Part shown: positions 33,627 to 42,450 of the stretch, piece after piece
Numbering within the stretch: position 1 is the first letter of the stretch
How the letters are laid out: every line of letters starts with the position of its first letter
NCBI GenBank assembly: GCA_036381175.1
Contig: DASVDI010000006.1
Span: 124,001-188,000 of the forward strand
From: JAJUFS01 sp036381175
GTDB taxonomy: Bacteria > Pseudomonadota > Gammaproteobacteria > Natronospirales > JAJUFS01
Reading direction: 5' to 3'
Length of the DNA stretch: 64,000 nucleotides
Translations under genes and position numbers: made by a program
The notes under the pieces: generated by a model
The model's input: the letters and a program-made list of their open reading frames with translations, nothing else
Told to the model about the DNA's origin: nothing
Database searches by the model: none

Positions 33627-33657
33627 GTTGGGGTTCGCGGTACTCACCCCAACCTAC
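33627..33657. repeat. Single REP-like unit upstream of the RAYT gene
   Basis: GTTGGGGTTCGCGGTACTCA followed by CCCCAACCTAC is one half of the inverted pairs seen elsewhere. It lies 18 bases upstream of the RAYT start codon. Confidence 0.88.
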
Positions 33658-33675
33658 AAAACTACGCAAGCACGA

Positions 33676-35580
33676 TTACGCGGTCTCGCGGATCTCCAAC
33701 AATGTCCGCACCCGATGCGCGGCCAACGGCTTCGCGATAAAAAATCCCTGCGCAAAATCGCAATTCAGTTCACGCAACTGATCGTACTGCTCGCGCCGTT
33801 CGACACCTTCGGCGACGCAGCGCATGCCGAGGCTTTGTCCCATTGCGAGGATGGTGCGCACGAGTTCGTAGTTTTCTTCGCTGCGGTCCATGTCGCGGAT
33901 GAATGACTGGTCGATCTTGAGCTTGTCGATGGGCAGGCGTTGCAGGCGGCTTAACGACGAATAACCCGTGCCGAAATCGTCAATGGCAATGCTGATGCCG
34001 CGTTCGCGCAATCGCGGCAGCGTATCGGAGCGCAGCTTGGAGTAATGCATGAGCATGCGTTCGGTGAGTTCAAGCTCCAGTGCACCAGCGGGAACGTTTG
34101 CTTCAGCGAGCGCGGCATCAATGATCTCCGCGAATTCCGGCTGGATGAATTCACGATCCGAAACATTGAGGCTCACGAACATTCCCGCGCGCTCGGGAAA
34201 ATCACGCAGCCATTCGCCGAGATCGCTCATGACGCGCCAGAGCAACCAGCGGCCGATGGGAACGACGAGCCCGGTTTCCTCGGCCATGGAAATGAATTCG
34301 CGCGGACGAATGGAACCTTTCAACGGATGACGCCAGCGCAACAATGCTTCGAAGCCGCGCAACTGTCCGTTGCGCAATTCAACAATCGGCTGGTAGGCAA
34401 CGCGCAGCTCCTCGCGTTCCAGCGCCTGGCGCAGATCCGTTTCGAGTTGCAGGCGCGAGACCATGACGACGTGCATGTCGGAATCGAACAGCCGATGGCT
34501 CGCGCCACCGAGTTCCTTCGCGCTGTACATCGCGATGTCCGCATCGCGCAGCAGGTCTTCGCCGTCCTTGTAGCGCTCGGCACTCTTGGCAATACCGATG
34601 CTCGCGGAGCTGAACACCTGCTGGCCATCGACATCGAACGGATCCTGCAGGGCGTTGTGGATGCGTTCGGCAAGATGGATGGCATCGTCCGGGTTATGCA
34701 GATCATCGGCGAGCACCGCGAACTCGTCGCCACCAAGACGCGAAACAATGTCACCCGGTCGCGTCGACTGTTCCAGGCGTTCGGCGAACGCTTTCAGCAA
34801 TTCATCGCCCGCTGCGTGCCCGAGGCTGTCGTTGACGAGTTTGAAACGATCAAGATCAAGGAACAACACGGAGAAAACATAACCGTCGGCTCGCACGGAA
34901 CGCCGCATCGCCTGATCGAGATGTTCGATGAACAGTGCGCGGTTCGGCAGGCCGGTGAGGCCATCATGAAACGCGTCATGCACAAGCTGGCGTTCCACGC
35001 GCTTGCGTTCGGCAACGTTGATGAACACATCGAGCGCGGCTTCGATCGCCTCGGCATCGGCCGCATCGAAACGCTGCCGCAGTTGCAGGTCTTCCTCGCG
35101 GTTGCCGAAGTAAAGTGCAGTACCTGTGCCGGCGTCATACGCCCACAAGTGAAACGGTGCGTCCGCCAGGCGTTTCAGCTCCGCTGAAAATTCATCCTCG
35201 GCGGATGCGGAACTGTGAAAGTGAAATCCGGCCGGCGCGCGCACGTCGGCAAGTATGCCTTCGGCGGGCGGCGTGAATCCGATCGCATGCAGCAGGCGAA
35301 AGCCGTGACCGTTGTCGTCGAGGCGAAACAGCGCGGCGCATTCGACAGTCAGCGCGTTCAGCGCGGTTTCAAGGAACACGCGCGCGAGATTGGCGACATC
35401 GAGGTTGACATGATCGAGATGGTAAAGCCGGCGGATCAATGCGGCTGTCATGCGCGCGCGCCGCACCCCGGCCATCGCGCGCGTGTGTTCGTCGCGAATC
35501 TTCAGCAGTTGCCCGCCGAGATCGTTGCACAGGGCGCGGTAGTAATCCCTTTCGCGCTCGGTATCGTTATTGTGGTTCAC
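33676..35580 (-). CDS. GGDEF-EAL protein with N-terminal GAF-like sensor
   Basis: A 634-residue cytoplasmic c-di-GMP protein. Residues 1 to about 190 hold an N-terminal helix and a GAF-like domain. The GGDEF domain (about 205-365) is intact (RLGGDEF) and has the I-site RPGD five residues before it. The EAL domain (about 375-630) keeps FEALLRW, the ligands ELTERM and DDFGTGYSS, and AEGVE, so it may both make and break c-di-GMP. The start is the GTG at 35580. The FIST-sensor gene ends 34 bases upstream on the same strand, so the two form a probable operon and signalling pair. Confidence 0.93.
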   Translation of the reverse strand: MNHNNDTERERDYYRALCNDLGGQLLKIRDEHTRAMAGVRRARMTAALIRRLYHLDHVNLDVANLARVFLETALNALTVECAALFRLDDNGHGFRLLHAIGFTPPAEGILADVRAPAGFHFHSSASAEDEFSAELKRLADAPFHLWAYDAGTGTALYFGNREEDLQLRQRFDAADAEAIEAALDVFINVAERKRVERQLVHDAFHDGLTGLPNRALFIEHLDQAMRRSVRADGYVFSVLFLDLDRFKLVNDSLGHAAGDELLKAFAERLEQSTRPGDIVSRLGGDEFAVLADDLHNPDDAIHLAERIHNALQDPFDVDGQQVFSSASIGIAKSAERYKDGEDLLRDADIAMYSAKELGGASHRLFDSDMHVVMVSRLQLETDLRQALEREELRVAYQPIVELRNGQLRGFEALLRWRHPLKGSIRPREFISMAEETGLVVPIGRWLLWRVMSDLGEWLRDFPERAGMFVSLNVSDREFIQPEFAEIIDAALAEANVPAGALELELTERMLMHYSKLRSDTLPRLRERGISIAIDDFGTGYSSLSRLQRLPIDKLKIDQSFIRDMDRSEENYELVRTILAMGQSLGMRCVAEGVERREQYDQLRELNCDFAQGFFIAKPLAAHRVRTLLEIRETA

Positions 35581-35614
35581 TCATGCCCCGCAAAAAGAAT
35601 GCGCTGAAACGTTT

Positions 35615-36802
35615 CTATGATTTCTCACGCACCGAAAACACCGTCAGCACGCCCGTCCAGTCCAGTGGACGGCTGCGCCCATCGAACGGCGCGATTTCAC
35701 GGCCCACATAAAACCCCAGCACGGGAAAGGCGTTGTCGATCTGTTTCAACAGGTGTTCCGATTCTTCGCTTTCCGAACCGGTGAACACCGACGCGCGACC
35801 GGCGCAATCGATGTAAAGACCGAAGCTCGCTTCTGCAGATTCTGCGCGGCTGGCGCGCGCGCCGCTTTGCACCGAATCCATCAGCAGCGCGTTGTTGCGA
35901 ACCATCACCTGCACCTTGTCGCCCGTGCGAATGTCTTCCTCGAACAGGCTCACGGAGCCGTCGTTATCATCCACATTGATAATGAGCCGATTGATGAACT
36001 CGGCTTCTTCATACGGCGACAGCGGATCGCCGGCCCGCCGGCCGAGCAACACGGAAAACGCGAGCGCAAGGTCTTCGCCATCAGCGGCGCCGGCGAGTTC
36101 ACGCAGCACGGTCGCGGCCGGGCGTCCGTCGAGCTCATGAATGCGCGCGCCATCGGCGCGGGTGACTTCAAGCAAGGTGCTGACCGGCGTGCAGCCGTGC
36201 ATGATGCGTGTGTCGATCTTGAGGCTGTCGGGAAAGCGCAAGGCGAGCGCCGCGTTCCGCCGCACGCCCTCGCCATCGAAAAGGAAACTGCCGGTAACCT
36301 GGAAATCGGTGATGAGCCCGGCACCGAATACGGGTGGCCCACCGGTTTGCGGCAACTCCGCATAAACGCCGTCCAGCAACTGGCTGCCGATATTGATGCC
36401 GCCGCCTTCGCGCGTGACGTCGTAGAGAAGCAGCGCTCCGGGTGCGCCGGGTTTGGCGGCAAGCCAGGTGCCGAGTTCACGTCCCGCATCAAACTCGCGT
36501 TCTGCCAGCGGCTCGGCAAGAAAGACTTCCGGCAAGCCGAGCGAGTCGTCGAAAACGGCCAGCGCAATTTCGTAACCGGAATAACCGATGCGGTTGGCGC
36601 CGATGGCGCCGACGCAGGCGCCGCCATAAACAGGAACATCCGGCAGTAAATCGCGAATGCCCGCGAACACGGCTTTGGCATCGTGCCGGCGACCGGCAAC
36701 CGCCAGCACCCACGCTGCGCGACCAGTGAAGCGGGCGCGATCAACAGCCTCGCGCACCGCGCTGCGCGTATCGGCATTCTGTGACAGTCCTACTCCGATC
36801 AT
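35615..36802 (-). CDS. FIST-domain sensor protein (FIST_N + FIST_C)
   Basis: A 395-residue soluble protein with the FIST layout: the N-terminal half with VPVYGGACVGAIGANRIGYS and the C-terminal half with LIINVDDNDGSVSLFEEDIRTGDKVQVMVRN and FGLYIDCAGRASVF. FIST proteins are intracellular sensors, probably of amino acids or other small ligands, and are usually encoded beside kinases or c-di-GMP enzymes, as here. The start at 36802 is an ATG after a GGGGGCGA purine stretch. It is divergent from the DUF4286-DUF3667 gene. Confidence 0.87.
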   Translation of the reverse strand: MIGVGLSQNADTRSAVREAVDRARFTGRAAWVLAVAGRRHDAKAVFAGIRDLLPDVPVYGGACVGAIGANRIGYSGYEIALAVFDDSLGLPEVFLAEPLAEREFDAGRELGTWLAAKPGAPGALLLYDVTREGGGINIGSQLLDGVYAELPQTGGPPVFGAGLITDFQVTGSFLFDGEGVRRNAALALRFPDSLKIDTRIMHGCTPVSTLLEVTRADGARIHELDGRPAATVLRELAGAADGEDLALAFSVLLGRRAGDPLSPYEEAEFINRLIINVDDNDGSVSLFEEDIRTGDKVQVMVRNNALLMDSVQSGARASRAESAEASFGLYIDCAGRASVFTGSESEESEHLLKQIDNAFPVLGFYVGREIAPFDGRSRPLDWTGVLTVFSVREKS

Positions 36803-36951
36803 GCGGAATTCGCCCCCTGCCGCTGCCGTCGAATTTCTTCATGCATGCAGGCGATAAATGCAGCCAATGCCTGCACGCAATACACTTCAAAGATAACATA
36901 TGCCTGAGCGGCTGTTGGTTGCCGCCCGCAACGGAACTCCGGGGGAGGAAC

Positions 36952-38379
36952 GTGAAAGCATTGGCCATTTTCAACCGGCCGCCGAAACCGGTCATCTACG
37001 AAGTGCGCCTTGAAATCGACCCCGGCATTGCGGGCGATTTCGACGACTGGCTGCTGGAACACGTGCGCGAAATGCTCGCGTTTCCCGGCTTCCAGGCAGC
37101 AAACATATACCGTACCCAGGAGTTCAACGAAGCGCACCGCGTGACGCGCCTCGTGGTGTACGAAGTTCGCAGCAACCGCGAGCTGGAAAGCTATTTGCGC
37201 ACCCATGCAAAACGCATGCGCAAGGAAGGCGTGATGCGTTTCAAAAAGCAGTTTGATGCATCGCGCCGCGTCCTGCCTGCCACCGAACACACGCTTCCCG
37301 AAGGCTTCGCGCTGCTCTACGACGGAGAACACATTTCCGGCAGCCTGCCCGTCTGCGGCAACTGCCACCAGCCGGTGCCGGGCCGCTTCTGTGTGAACTG
37401 CGGACAGGAAGACCGCACGTATATGTTGTCGCTGCGCGAGCTGTTGGGCGACTTCGTCGGCGATCTTTTCAACTACGATTCGCGCTTTCTCCGCACCATG
37501 AAACCGCTGCTGTTGCGCCCAGGCTGGGTGACCATCGAGTACCTGCGCGGACGGCGCCAGCAGTATTTGCCGCCGGTGCGCATGTACATTTTCGCGAGCC
37601 TGATCTTCTTTTTCATTGCCGCAATGCTCGCAAACGACGAACTCGCCGAAGGCGTGAACTTCGACCTGCCGGACGACGGCAGCAATGAAGCCGAAGCATT
37701 GTCACCCGAGCAGCACGCGGCGGTGACACGCGAGCTTGAGCAAGCCGAAAAGCTTGCCGGCTTGCCGGCGGGAACGTTGAAGTTGCCGGAGGCGCTTTCA
37801 CCCGACATCGTGGCTGACGCTGACAGCAAATCCGAAACCGAAACAGCAGGCGACGAGTCTTGGCGCAACGACCGCGGCGGCGGCGTCAACTTTTCTCTCG
37901 GCGGGCTGGGAACTCCTGAGCTCGAGGAACGCCTGGAACGCGGCGCGCGCGCCGTGCAGGACAACCCCGAGCAGTACGTCCAGGAACTCATACGGCAGAT
38001 TCCGACCGTGATGTTTTTCTTCCTGCCGGTCGTCGCGCTGATTCTCAAAGTGTTGTATTTCTTTTCGGGCCGCTATTACGTCGAACACCTGATCTTCACG
38101 CTGCACTTTCATTCGGCAGTGTTCGTGCTGCTGCTGCTTCGCATGCTGTACGGCATGCTTGCGACGGCGTGGACGCCGCTTGCGTCGCTGTCCGGCTGGC
38201 TCGCACTCGCGCTGTGGCTCTACATTCCGTATTACCTTTACCGATCATTGCGTACGGTTTACGGTCAGGGCCGGCTCATGACCGTACTCAAATTTTTCTT
38301 GCTCGTATTCGCTTACCTGTTCGCGGTGTCATTCGCGGCGGCGGCGACGTTTGCCTACACGCTTTACAACCAGGCCTGA
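36952..38379 (+). CDS. DUF4286-zinc ribbon-DUF3667 fusion membrane protein
   Basis: A 475-residue protein. Residues 10-105 look like DUF4286, a ferredoxin-like fold (VIYEVRLEIDPGIAGDFDDW, ANIYRTQEFN). A four-cysteine zinc ribbon follows (CGNCHQPVPGRFCVNCGQ, about 136-153), then a DUF3667 region (LLGDFVGDLFNYDSRFLRTM, LLLRPGWVTIEYLRGRRQQY) with several membrane helices and a charged periplasmic or cytosolic loop (about 220-345). The start is the GTG at 36952 with GGGGGAGG just before it; the upstream frame to 36781 is in the divergent promoter region. Function unknown; the two domains are usually on separate proteins. Confidence 0.8.
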   Translation: MKALAIFNRPPKPVIYEVRLEIDPGIAGDFDDWLLEHVREMLAFPGFQAANIYRTQEFNEAHRVTRLVVYEVRSNRELESYLRTHAKRMRKEGVMRFKKQFDASRRVLPATEHTLPEGFALLYDGEHISGSLPVCGNCHQPVPGRFCVNCGQEDRTYMLSLRELLGDFVGDLFNYDSRFLRTMKPLLLRPGWVTIEYLRGRRQQYLPPVRMYIFASLIFFFIAAMLANDELAEGVNFDLPDDGSNEAEALSPEQHAAVTRELEQAEKLAGLPAGTLKLPEALSPDIVADADSKSETETAGDESWRNDRGGGVNFSLGGLGTPELEERLERGARAVQDNPEQYVQELIRQIPTVMFFFLPVVALILKVLYFFSGRYYVEHLIFTLHFHSAVFVLLLLRMLYGMLATAWTPLASLSGWLALALWLYIPYYLYRSLRTVYGQGRLMTVLKFFLLVFAYLFAVSFAAAATFAYTLYNQA

Positions 38380-38389
38380 GGAGGTTTTC

Positions 38390-38788
38390 ATGAAAACAAG
38401 AATGCTCGCGCTGCTCGCCGGTGCAATCACCTTTACCGCGATGGCCGGCGACGCGCCGAAACTTTACATCGTGTCACCCGCGGATGGCGCGACAGTGACG
38501 AGTCCTGTGCATGTCGTGTTCGGACTCAATGGCATGGGCGTTGCGCCCGCCGGCGTGAATCACGCGAACACCGGACATCATCATCTTGTGATCGACGCGC
38601 CATTGCCGAGCGCCGGAAAACCCATTCCCGCAACGGAAAATTACCGGCATTTTGGTGGCGGGCAGACGGAAGCGTTCATTGAGCTCGCACCCGGCGAGCA
38701 CACGCTGCAACTCGTGCTCGGCGATCACATGCATGTGCCGTTCGATCCGATGGTGGTTTCGGAACAAATCACGATCACTGTCGAATAA
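38390..38788 (+). CDS. Exported DUF4399 protein
   Basis: A 132-residue periplasmic protein with a signal peptide (LALLAGAITFTAMA) and the DUF4399 pattern YIVSPADGATVTSPVHVVFG, NHANTGHHHLVID, GEHTLQLVLGDHMHVPFDP. The clustered histidines suggest metal binding, which is inference. The ATG at 38390 has GAGGAGG six bases before it. It starts ten bases after the DUF3667 gene, so the two are probably co-transcribed. Confidence 0.85.
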   Translation: MKTRMLALLAGAITFTAMAGDAPKLYIVSPADGATVTSPVHVVFGLNGMGVAPAGVNHANTGHHHLVIDAPLPSAGKPIPATENYRHFGGGQTEAFIELAPGEHTLQLVLGDHMHVPFDPMVVSEQITITVE

Positions 38789-38801
38789 ATGAAAGAAATT
38801 C

Positions 38802-38826
38802 GTGGAGCGGCCAGAAGCCGCTCCAC
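38802..38826. terminator. Hairpin between convergent genes
   Basis: GTGGAGCGGC-CAGAA-GCCGCTCCAC is a perfect ten-base stem. It is followed by ATTCATTCTT on the plus strand and GAATTTCTTTC on the minus strand, so U runs are weak; it may end both DUF4399 and the MFS gene. Confidence 0.55.
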
Positions 38827-38828
38827 AT

Positions 38829-40121
38829 TCATTCTTCCGCTTTTCGATCTTCGTCTTCTTCAACGACTTCCTCGATCTCTTCCAGATCGACCTGCTCCTC
38901 ATCCGCGCGCGGATCCAGCGTCGTGATGATGGGCGAGGCAGTGCTCGGAACCGGCACGAACGGTTCCTGGTCTTCGACGGAAACTTCTTCTTCGGTTCGT
39001 TTCAGCCATGCGACGAGACCGAACAGCAATCCCGCACTCGCGATGAACACAAACAGGCCGCGCGGCCCGAGCAGGTAGACCAGACCGGAAGCGCTGATCG
39101 GACCGATCGCAGCGCCCAGCCCGTACACCACGATCAATGCCGCAGAAACGGTGACGACCTGGTTGGCCTCGAAGTGATCGTGCGTGTGCGCGACAGCAAC
39201 GGGATACGAGGTGAACAACAGGCCGCCGAACAGCACGCCGGTAACGTACAACAGCAGCAGGTATTCGCCGCCGACCGCGAGCAGGCCGATGCTGGTCGCA
39301 GCGGAAAGAATCGTGAGCGTGGCGAGCACGGTGCGGCGGTCTACGCGGTCCGAGATCATGCCGATCGGATATTGCATCATCAGGCCGCCGAAAATTGTCG
39401 CGGCCATGAAGATGGCGATCTCGGAAACATCGAGACCGATGGCGCGAACGTACAACGGCGCAAGCGCGTAGAAAGAGCCGTTCATCAGGCCCGCAACAAA
39501 CGCGCCGACGATGCCGAACGGCGCTGTCTTGTAAAGCCGCGACCAGTTGAAATGCACCGGCTCGACGGGCGCCGGATGCATGGCGCGAGTGAGCGACACC
39601 GGCAACAGGCACAGCGAGAACAGCGCGCCGATCACGAAGAAATGCAGCGGGCTTTCAATGGGCGCGATGTTCAGCATGAACTGTCCGCCACCGAGGCCGA
39701 GATAGCTCACTACCATGTAAACGGAGAACACGCGGCCGCGGTATTCGCGCGGCGCGCGTTCGTTCAGCCAGCTTTCCACGACCATGAACATTCCCATCAT
39801 GGACAGGCCCGTGAGCACGCGCAGCGGCAACCAGACGATCGCGTTGAGGAAAATGCCCTGTGCGAGAACGTTCGCGCTGTTGATCGCGGCGAACACCGCG
39901 AACGCGCGGATGTGTCCGACGCGCTGCAGCACCTTCGGGCATACCCACGCGCCGGCGACCAGACCGATGTAATAACCCGCCATGACGAGGCCGATCAGCC
40001 AGTTGGGTTCATCGGCCGCCTTGAGGCGCAGGGAAAGAAAGGTGCCGAGATGCCCGCTGCCCAGCATGAGCGTGAGCATGGCGAGAAACAGGGCGAACAG
40101 GGAAAACAGGGTCTGGCGCAT
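38829..40121 (-). CDS. MFS transporter (YcaD-like)
   Basis: A 430-residue permease with 12 predicted helices (for example WLIGLVMAGYYIGLVAGAW, FGGLMMQYPIGMISDRVDRR). The loop motif GMISDRVDRRTVLA is the MFS G-x-x-x-D-R-x-x-R-R signature, here in the second half. The C-terminal 60 residues are a very acidic tail (EEQVDLEEIEEVVEEDEDRK) that probably lies in the cytoplasm. The substrate is unknown. The ATG at 40121 is preferred over the frame to 40313, which would cross the repeat region. It converges on the DUF4399 gene. Confidence 0.87.
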   Translation of the reverse strand: MRQTLFSLFALFLAMLTLMLGSGHLGTFLSLRLKAADEPNWLIGLVMAGYYIGLVAGAWVCPKVLQRVGHIRAFAVFAAINSANVLAQGIFLNAIVWLPLRVLTGLSMMGMFMVVESWLNERAPREYRGRVFSVYMVVSYLGLGGGQFMLNIAPIESPLHFFVIGALFSLCLLPVSLTRAMHPAPVEPVHFNWSRLYKTAPFGIVGAFVAGLMNGSFYALAPLYVRAIGLDVSEIAIFMAATIFGGLMMQYPIGMISDRVDRRTVLATLTILSAATSIGLLAVGGEYLLLLYVTGVLFGGLLFTSYPVAVAHTHDHFEANQVVTVSAALIVVYGLGAAIGPISASGLVYLLGPRGLFVFIASAGLLFGLVAWLKRTEEEVSVEDQEPFVPVPSTASPIITTLDPRADEEQVDLEEIEEVVEEDEDRKAEE

Positions 40122-40258
40122 CGCCACAGGGTAGCGAATCGTGCGGCACTTCCATAGTCGTTCTGAAAGGTGTTCGCGAAAGTTGTGAGCGGCAGTCGTC
40201 GCCGGAACGCCAGGATTTAATGTCAAATATCCGGGAAAACGATGGTGAGAGGAAGAGA

Positions 40259-40408
40259 AAATCCCTCCCCGGCCCTCCCTTTGGAAAAGGGAGGGAGAGC
40301 TTCGTTTGACCAAGATCGAAACCCGAAATATTGATTCTTGCGATAACGCCGGAGAAGGCAGCCCCCTTTGAAAAAGGGGGCCGGCCCGCGCAGCGAGTCG
40401 GGGGATTT
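40259..40408. repeat. 150-bp composite hairpin repeat, copy 1
   Basis: Module A (AAATCCCTCCCCGGCCCTCC, then CTTTGGAAAAGGGAGGGAG) is followed after about 55 bases by module B (GCCCCCTTTGAAAAAGGGGG, then CCGG-CCCGCGCAGCGAGTCGG-GGGATTT). The same order and spacing recur at 44239 and 52684. It lies between the MFS gene and the diguanylate cyclase gene. Confidence 0.85.
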
Positions 40409-40436
40409 CAGCCTTCTTCTTTGAAGCCGCGAGGAT

Positions 40437-42293
40437 TTATCCGCAAACCAGGTTCCGCCCCGCTCGTTTCGCCTCGTAGAGTTTCGCGTCCGCCACCATC
40501 AGCGTCTGCTTCTCCCCACCACCGGGCGCAAGCCCGCTGACGCCGATGCTGGCGGTGACAACCAGCTTGGGATCCAGCGTTTTCCAGTCATAGCTTTCGA
40601 CGGCTTCGCGAATTTTCTCGCAGACTTTCTTCGCACTCGCCGTCGGTGTCTCCGGGAAACACAGCAGGAACTCGTCGCCGCCGTAACGTGATATGACGTC
40701 GATGCCGCGGCACTGGCTCTTGAGTATTTTCGCCACGATGCGCAACACATCATCCGCAAGCATGTGCGAGAAGGTGTCGTTGATGTGCTTGAACTCGTCG
40801 ATATCGAGCATGGCAATGGAAACCGCATGACCGAAACGTTCAGCGCGACGAAATTCTTCCGTCAGCCGTTCATCCATGAAACGGCGGTTGTAAAGCCCGG
40901 TGAGGCTGTCTTCCTTGGTCTGCCGATCAAGCTCATCGGTCTTGCGCTGCAATTCGCGCAGCAACAATTCCTTTTGCGCGCTCGCTTCGCGCAAGGAATC
41001 GGACAACGCGACCAGCGACTCCTTCTGCGCCTCGATTTCACGCGTGCGTTCCTCGACGCGCCGTTCGAGCTGGTCTTTGTATTCCTGCAACTCCGTGAAC
41101 AACTGCGCATTCGCAATCGCGACCGCCACTTGATCCGAGAGTGTCATCAGCAGGTTGAGGTCGGCTTCATCGAACTCGTCCGCGGAAAAACTCTGGATGC
41201 TGATCGCACCAAGCACGCGGTTACCGTAGGAAACCGGAACGCCGATGAGCGAGCTTGGCGTTTCACCGACAATCACCGCGCGCGTCTTCGCCGGATGCTC
41301 GGAGCGCTTCCAGTTCGCGATGAGGAATGCCTGGTTGTTCTCGATGATCCAGCCCAGCGCGCCTTCGCCGAGTTTCTTGCGCTTGCGCGGCTGGCGGCCT
41401 TCCTCGTTGTGATGCAAACGAAAATCAAGCTCGCCGGCTTCCTCGTCGTACAGCACCAGATAGAACGCGGAAAAGTTGAGCAGCTTGCGGCACTGCTCGA
41501 ACACCAGCTCGGCGAGGTCATCGAGAATCAGCGAGGAGCTGATGCCGCGACCGATCCGGTTGATGACGAGCAGCTCGTCAACGCGTTCCGCCAGCGCCCA
41601 GTGGTTCTCCGCGAAGCGGCGCACGATCATCATGAGCAGGATCAACAGGCCGAGATACAGGACCAGCATGTCGATGGTCGCGACGTTGTAAACCAGCGCG
41701 GTGAACACGCCGAGCGGCACGGCGGCGAGCTCCAGCAGTGATGCGAACAGCGACAGCGATTTTCGAAAATCGCCCTGGTTCAGCTGCGCATAAACCGACA
41801 TGAGCGCTTCGTTGATGAGCTGCATCAGCAAGGCCATCATCGCGATCAGGACAATATTGGAGGTATCGAGATGCGTCAGCGGCACCGGACCGCCGAGATT
41901 CTCGTAGGCAAGGCCCGCCGCGAGCACCATGATCGATGACATGCCCGAGCTGTGCAGTCCGCGCGTCAGCAGGAACGTGAAATTGCCGCGATTGTGCTTG
42001 CGATCCACGAACGGCCAGATGAACGACGCAATGGCGTTGATCCACGCCCCGACAATCGCCCCGAAGACCAGCACCGAGGCCACTTGTGCGACGCGGTCAA
42101 GCGAGGTGTGGCCGACAAACGGCCCCGTGAAACCACCCGAGATGATGAAAACGGTCAGGATCACGAAAACGCCGACATCGACCGGATGCGCCAGCGTTAC
42201 GCCATGCGCAAGCGTCGCCCAGGCGAGCAGCAGCCAGCCCGTGCCGGCCAGCAGGCTTGAATAGGTCAGCAGGTTTGTTTTTCGTGCAGCCAC
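40437..42293 (-). CDS. Membrane diguanylate cyclase with GAF domain
   Basis: A 618-residue protein. Residues 1-225 form about seven membrane helices of a sensor domain that I cannot name. A GAF domain (about 240-395), a coiled coil (400-450) and a GGDEF domain (455-615) follow. The active site RYGGDEF is intact and the inhibitory I-site RGID lies five residues before it, so it should make c-di-GMP and be product-inhibited. No EAL domain is present. The start is a GTG without a clear Shine-Dalgarno. It is divergent from the DUF4136 lipoprotein gene. Confidence 0.9.
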   Translation of the reverse strand: MAARKTNLLTYSSLLAGTGWLLLAWATLAHGVTLAHPVDVGVFVILTVFIISGGFTGPFVGHTSLDRVAQVASVLVFGAIVGAWINAIASFIWPFVDRKHNRGNFTFLLTRGLHSSGMSSIMVLAAGLAYENLGGPVPLTHLDTSNIVLIAMMALLMQLINEALMSVYAQLNQGDFRKSLSLFASLLELAAVPLGVFTALVYNVATIDMLVLYLGLLILLMMIVRRFAENHWALAERVDELLVINRIGRGISSSLILDDLAELVFEQCRKLLNFSAFYLVLYDEEAGELDFRLHHNEEGRQPRKRKKLGEGALGWIIENNQAFLIANWKRSEHPAKTRAVIVGETPSSLIGVPVSYGNRVLGAISIQSFSADEFDEADLNLLMTLSDQVAVAIANAQLFTELQEYKDQLERRVEERTREIEAQKESLVALSDSLREASAQKELLLRELQRKTDELDRQTKEDSLTGLYNRRFMDERLTEEFRRAERFGHAVSIAMLDIDEFKHINDTFSHMLADDVLRIVAKILKSQCRGIDVISRYGGDEFLLCFPETPTASAKKVCEKIREAVESYDWKTLDPKLVVTASIGVSGLAPGGGEKQTLMVADAKLYEAKRAGRNLVCG

Positions 42294-42450
42294 GGCGTCA
42301 ATTTATTGTCAAATCTTCTCAAAGCTACGCAGAACGGCTCGTGCGCGCAAGCAAAGTAATGGTGATTTGTCCCCTGTTTGCCGCCACTTGTCCGTCCGCG
42401 TACCCACCCCAATGTTAAAGTTAGTCCGAATTGGATCGGAGGTTTGAATA

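Noticed and set aside
28814..33657. CRISPR-like array made of the GTTGGGGT repeats
   Set aside because: Copies are palindromic, unevenly spaced by 0.6-2.7 kb and lie between unrelated genes; there are no spacers or cas genes. They fit REP elements.
38802..40157. 451-residue plus-strand open frame
   Set aside because: Lies antisense to the MFS gene, is extremely Arg/Gln/His-rich and begins in the terminator hairpin.
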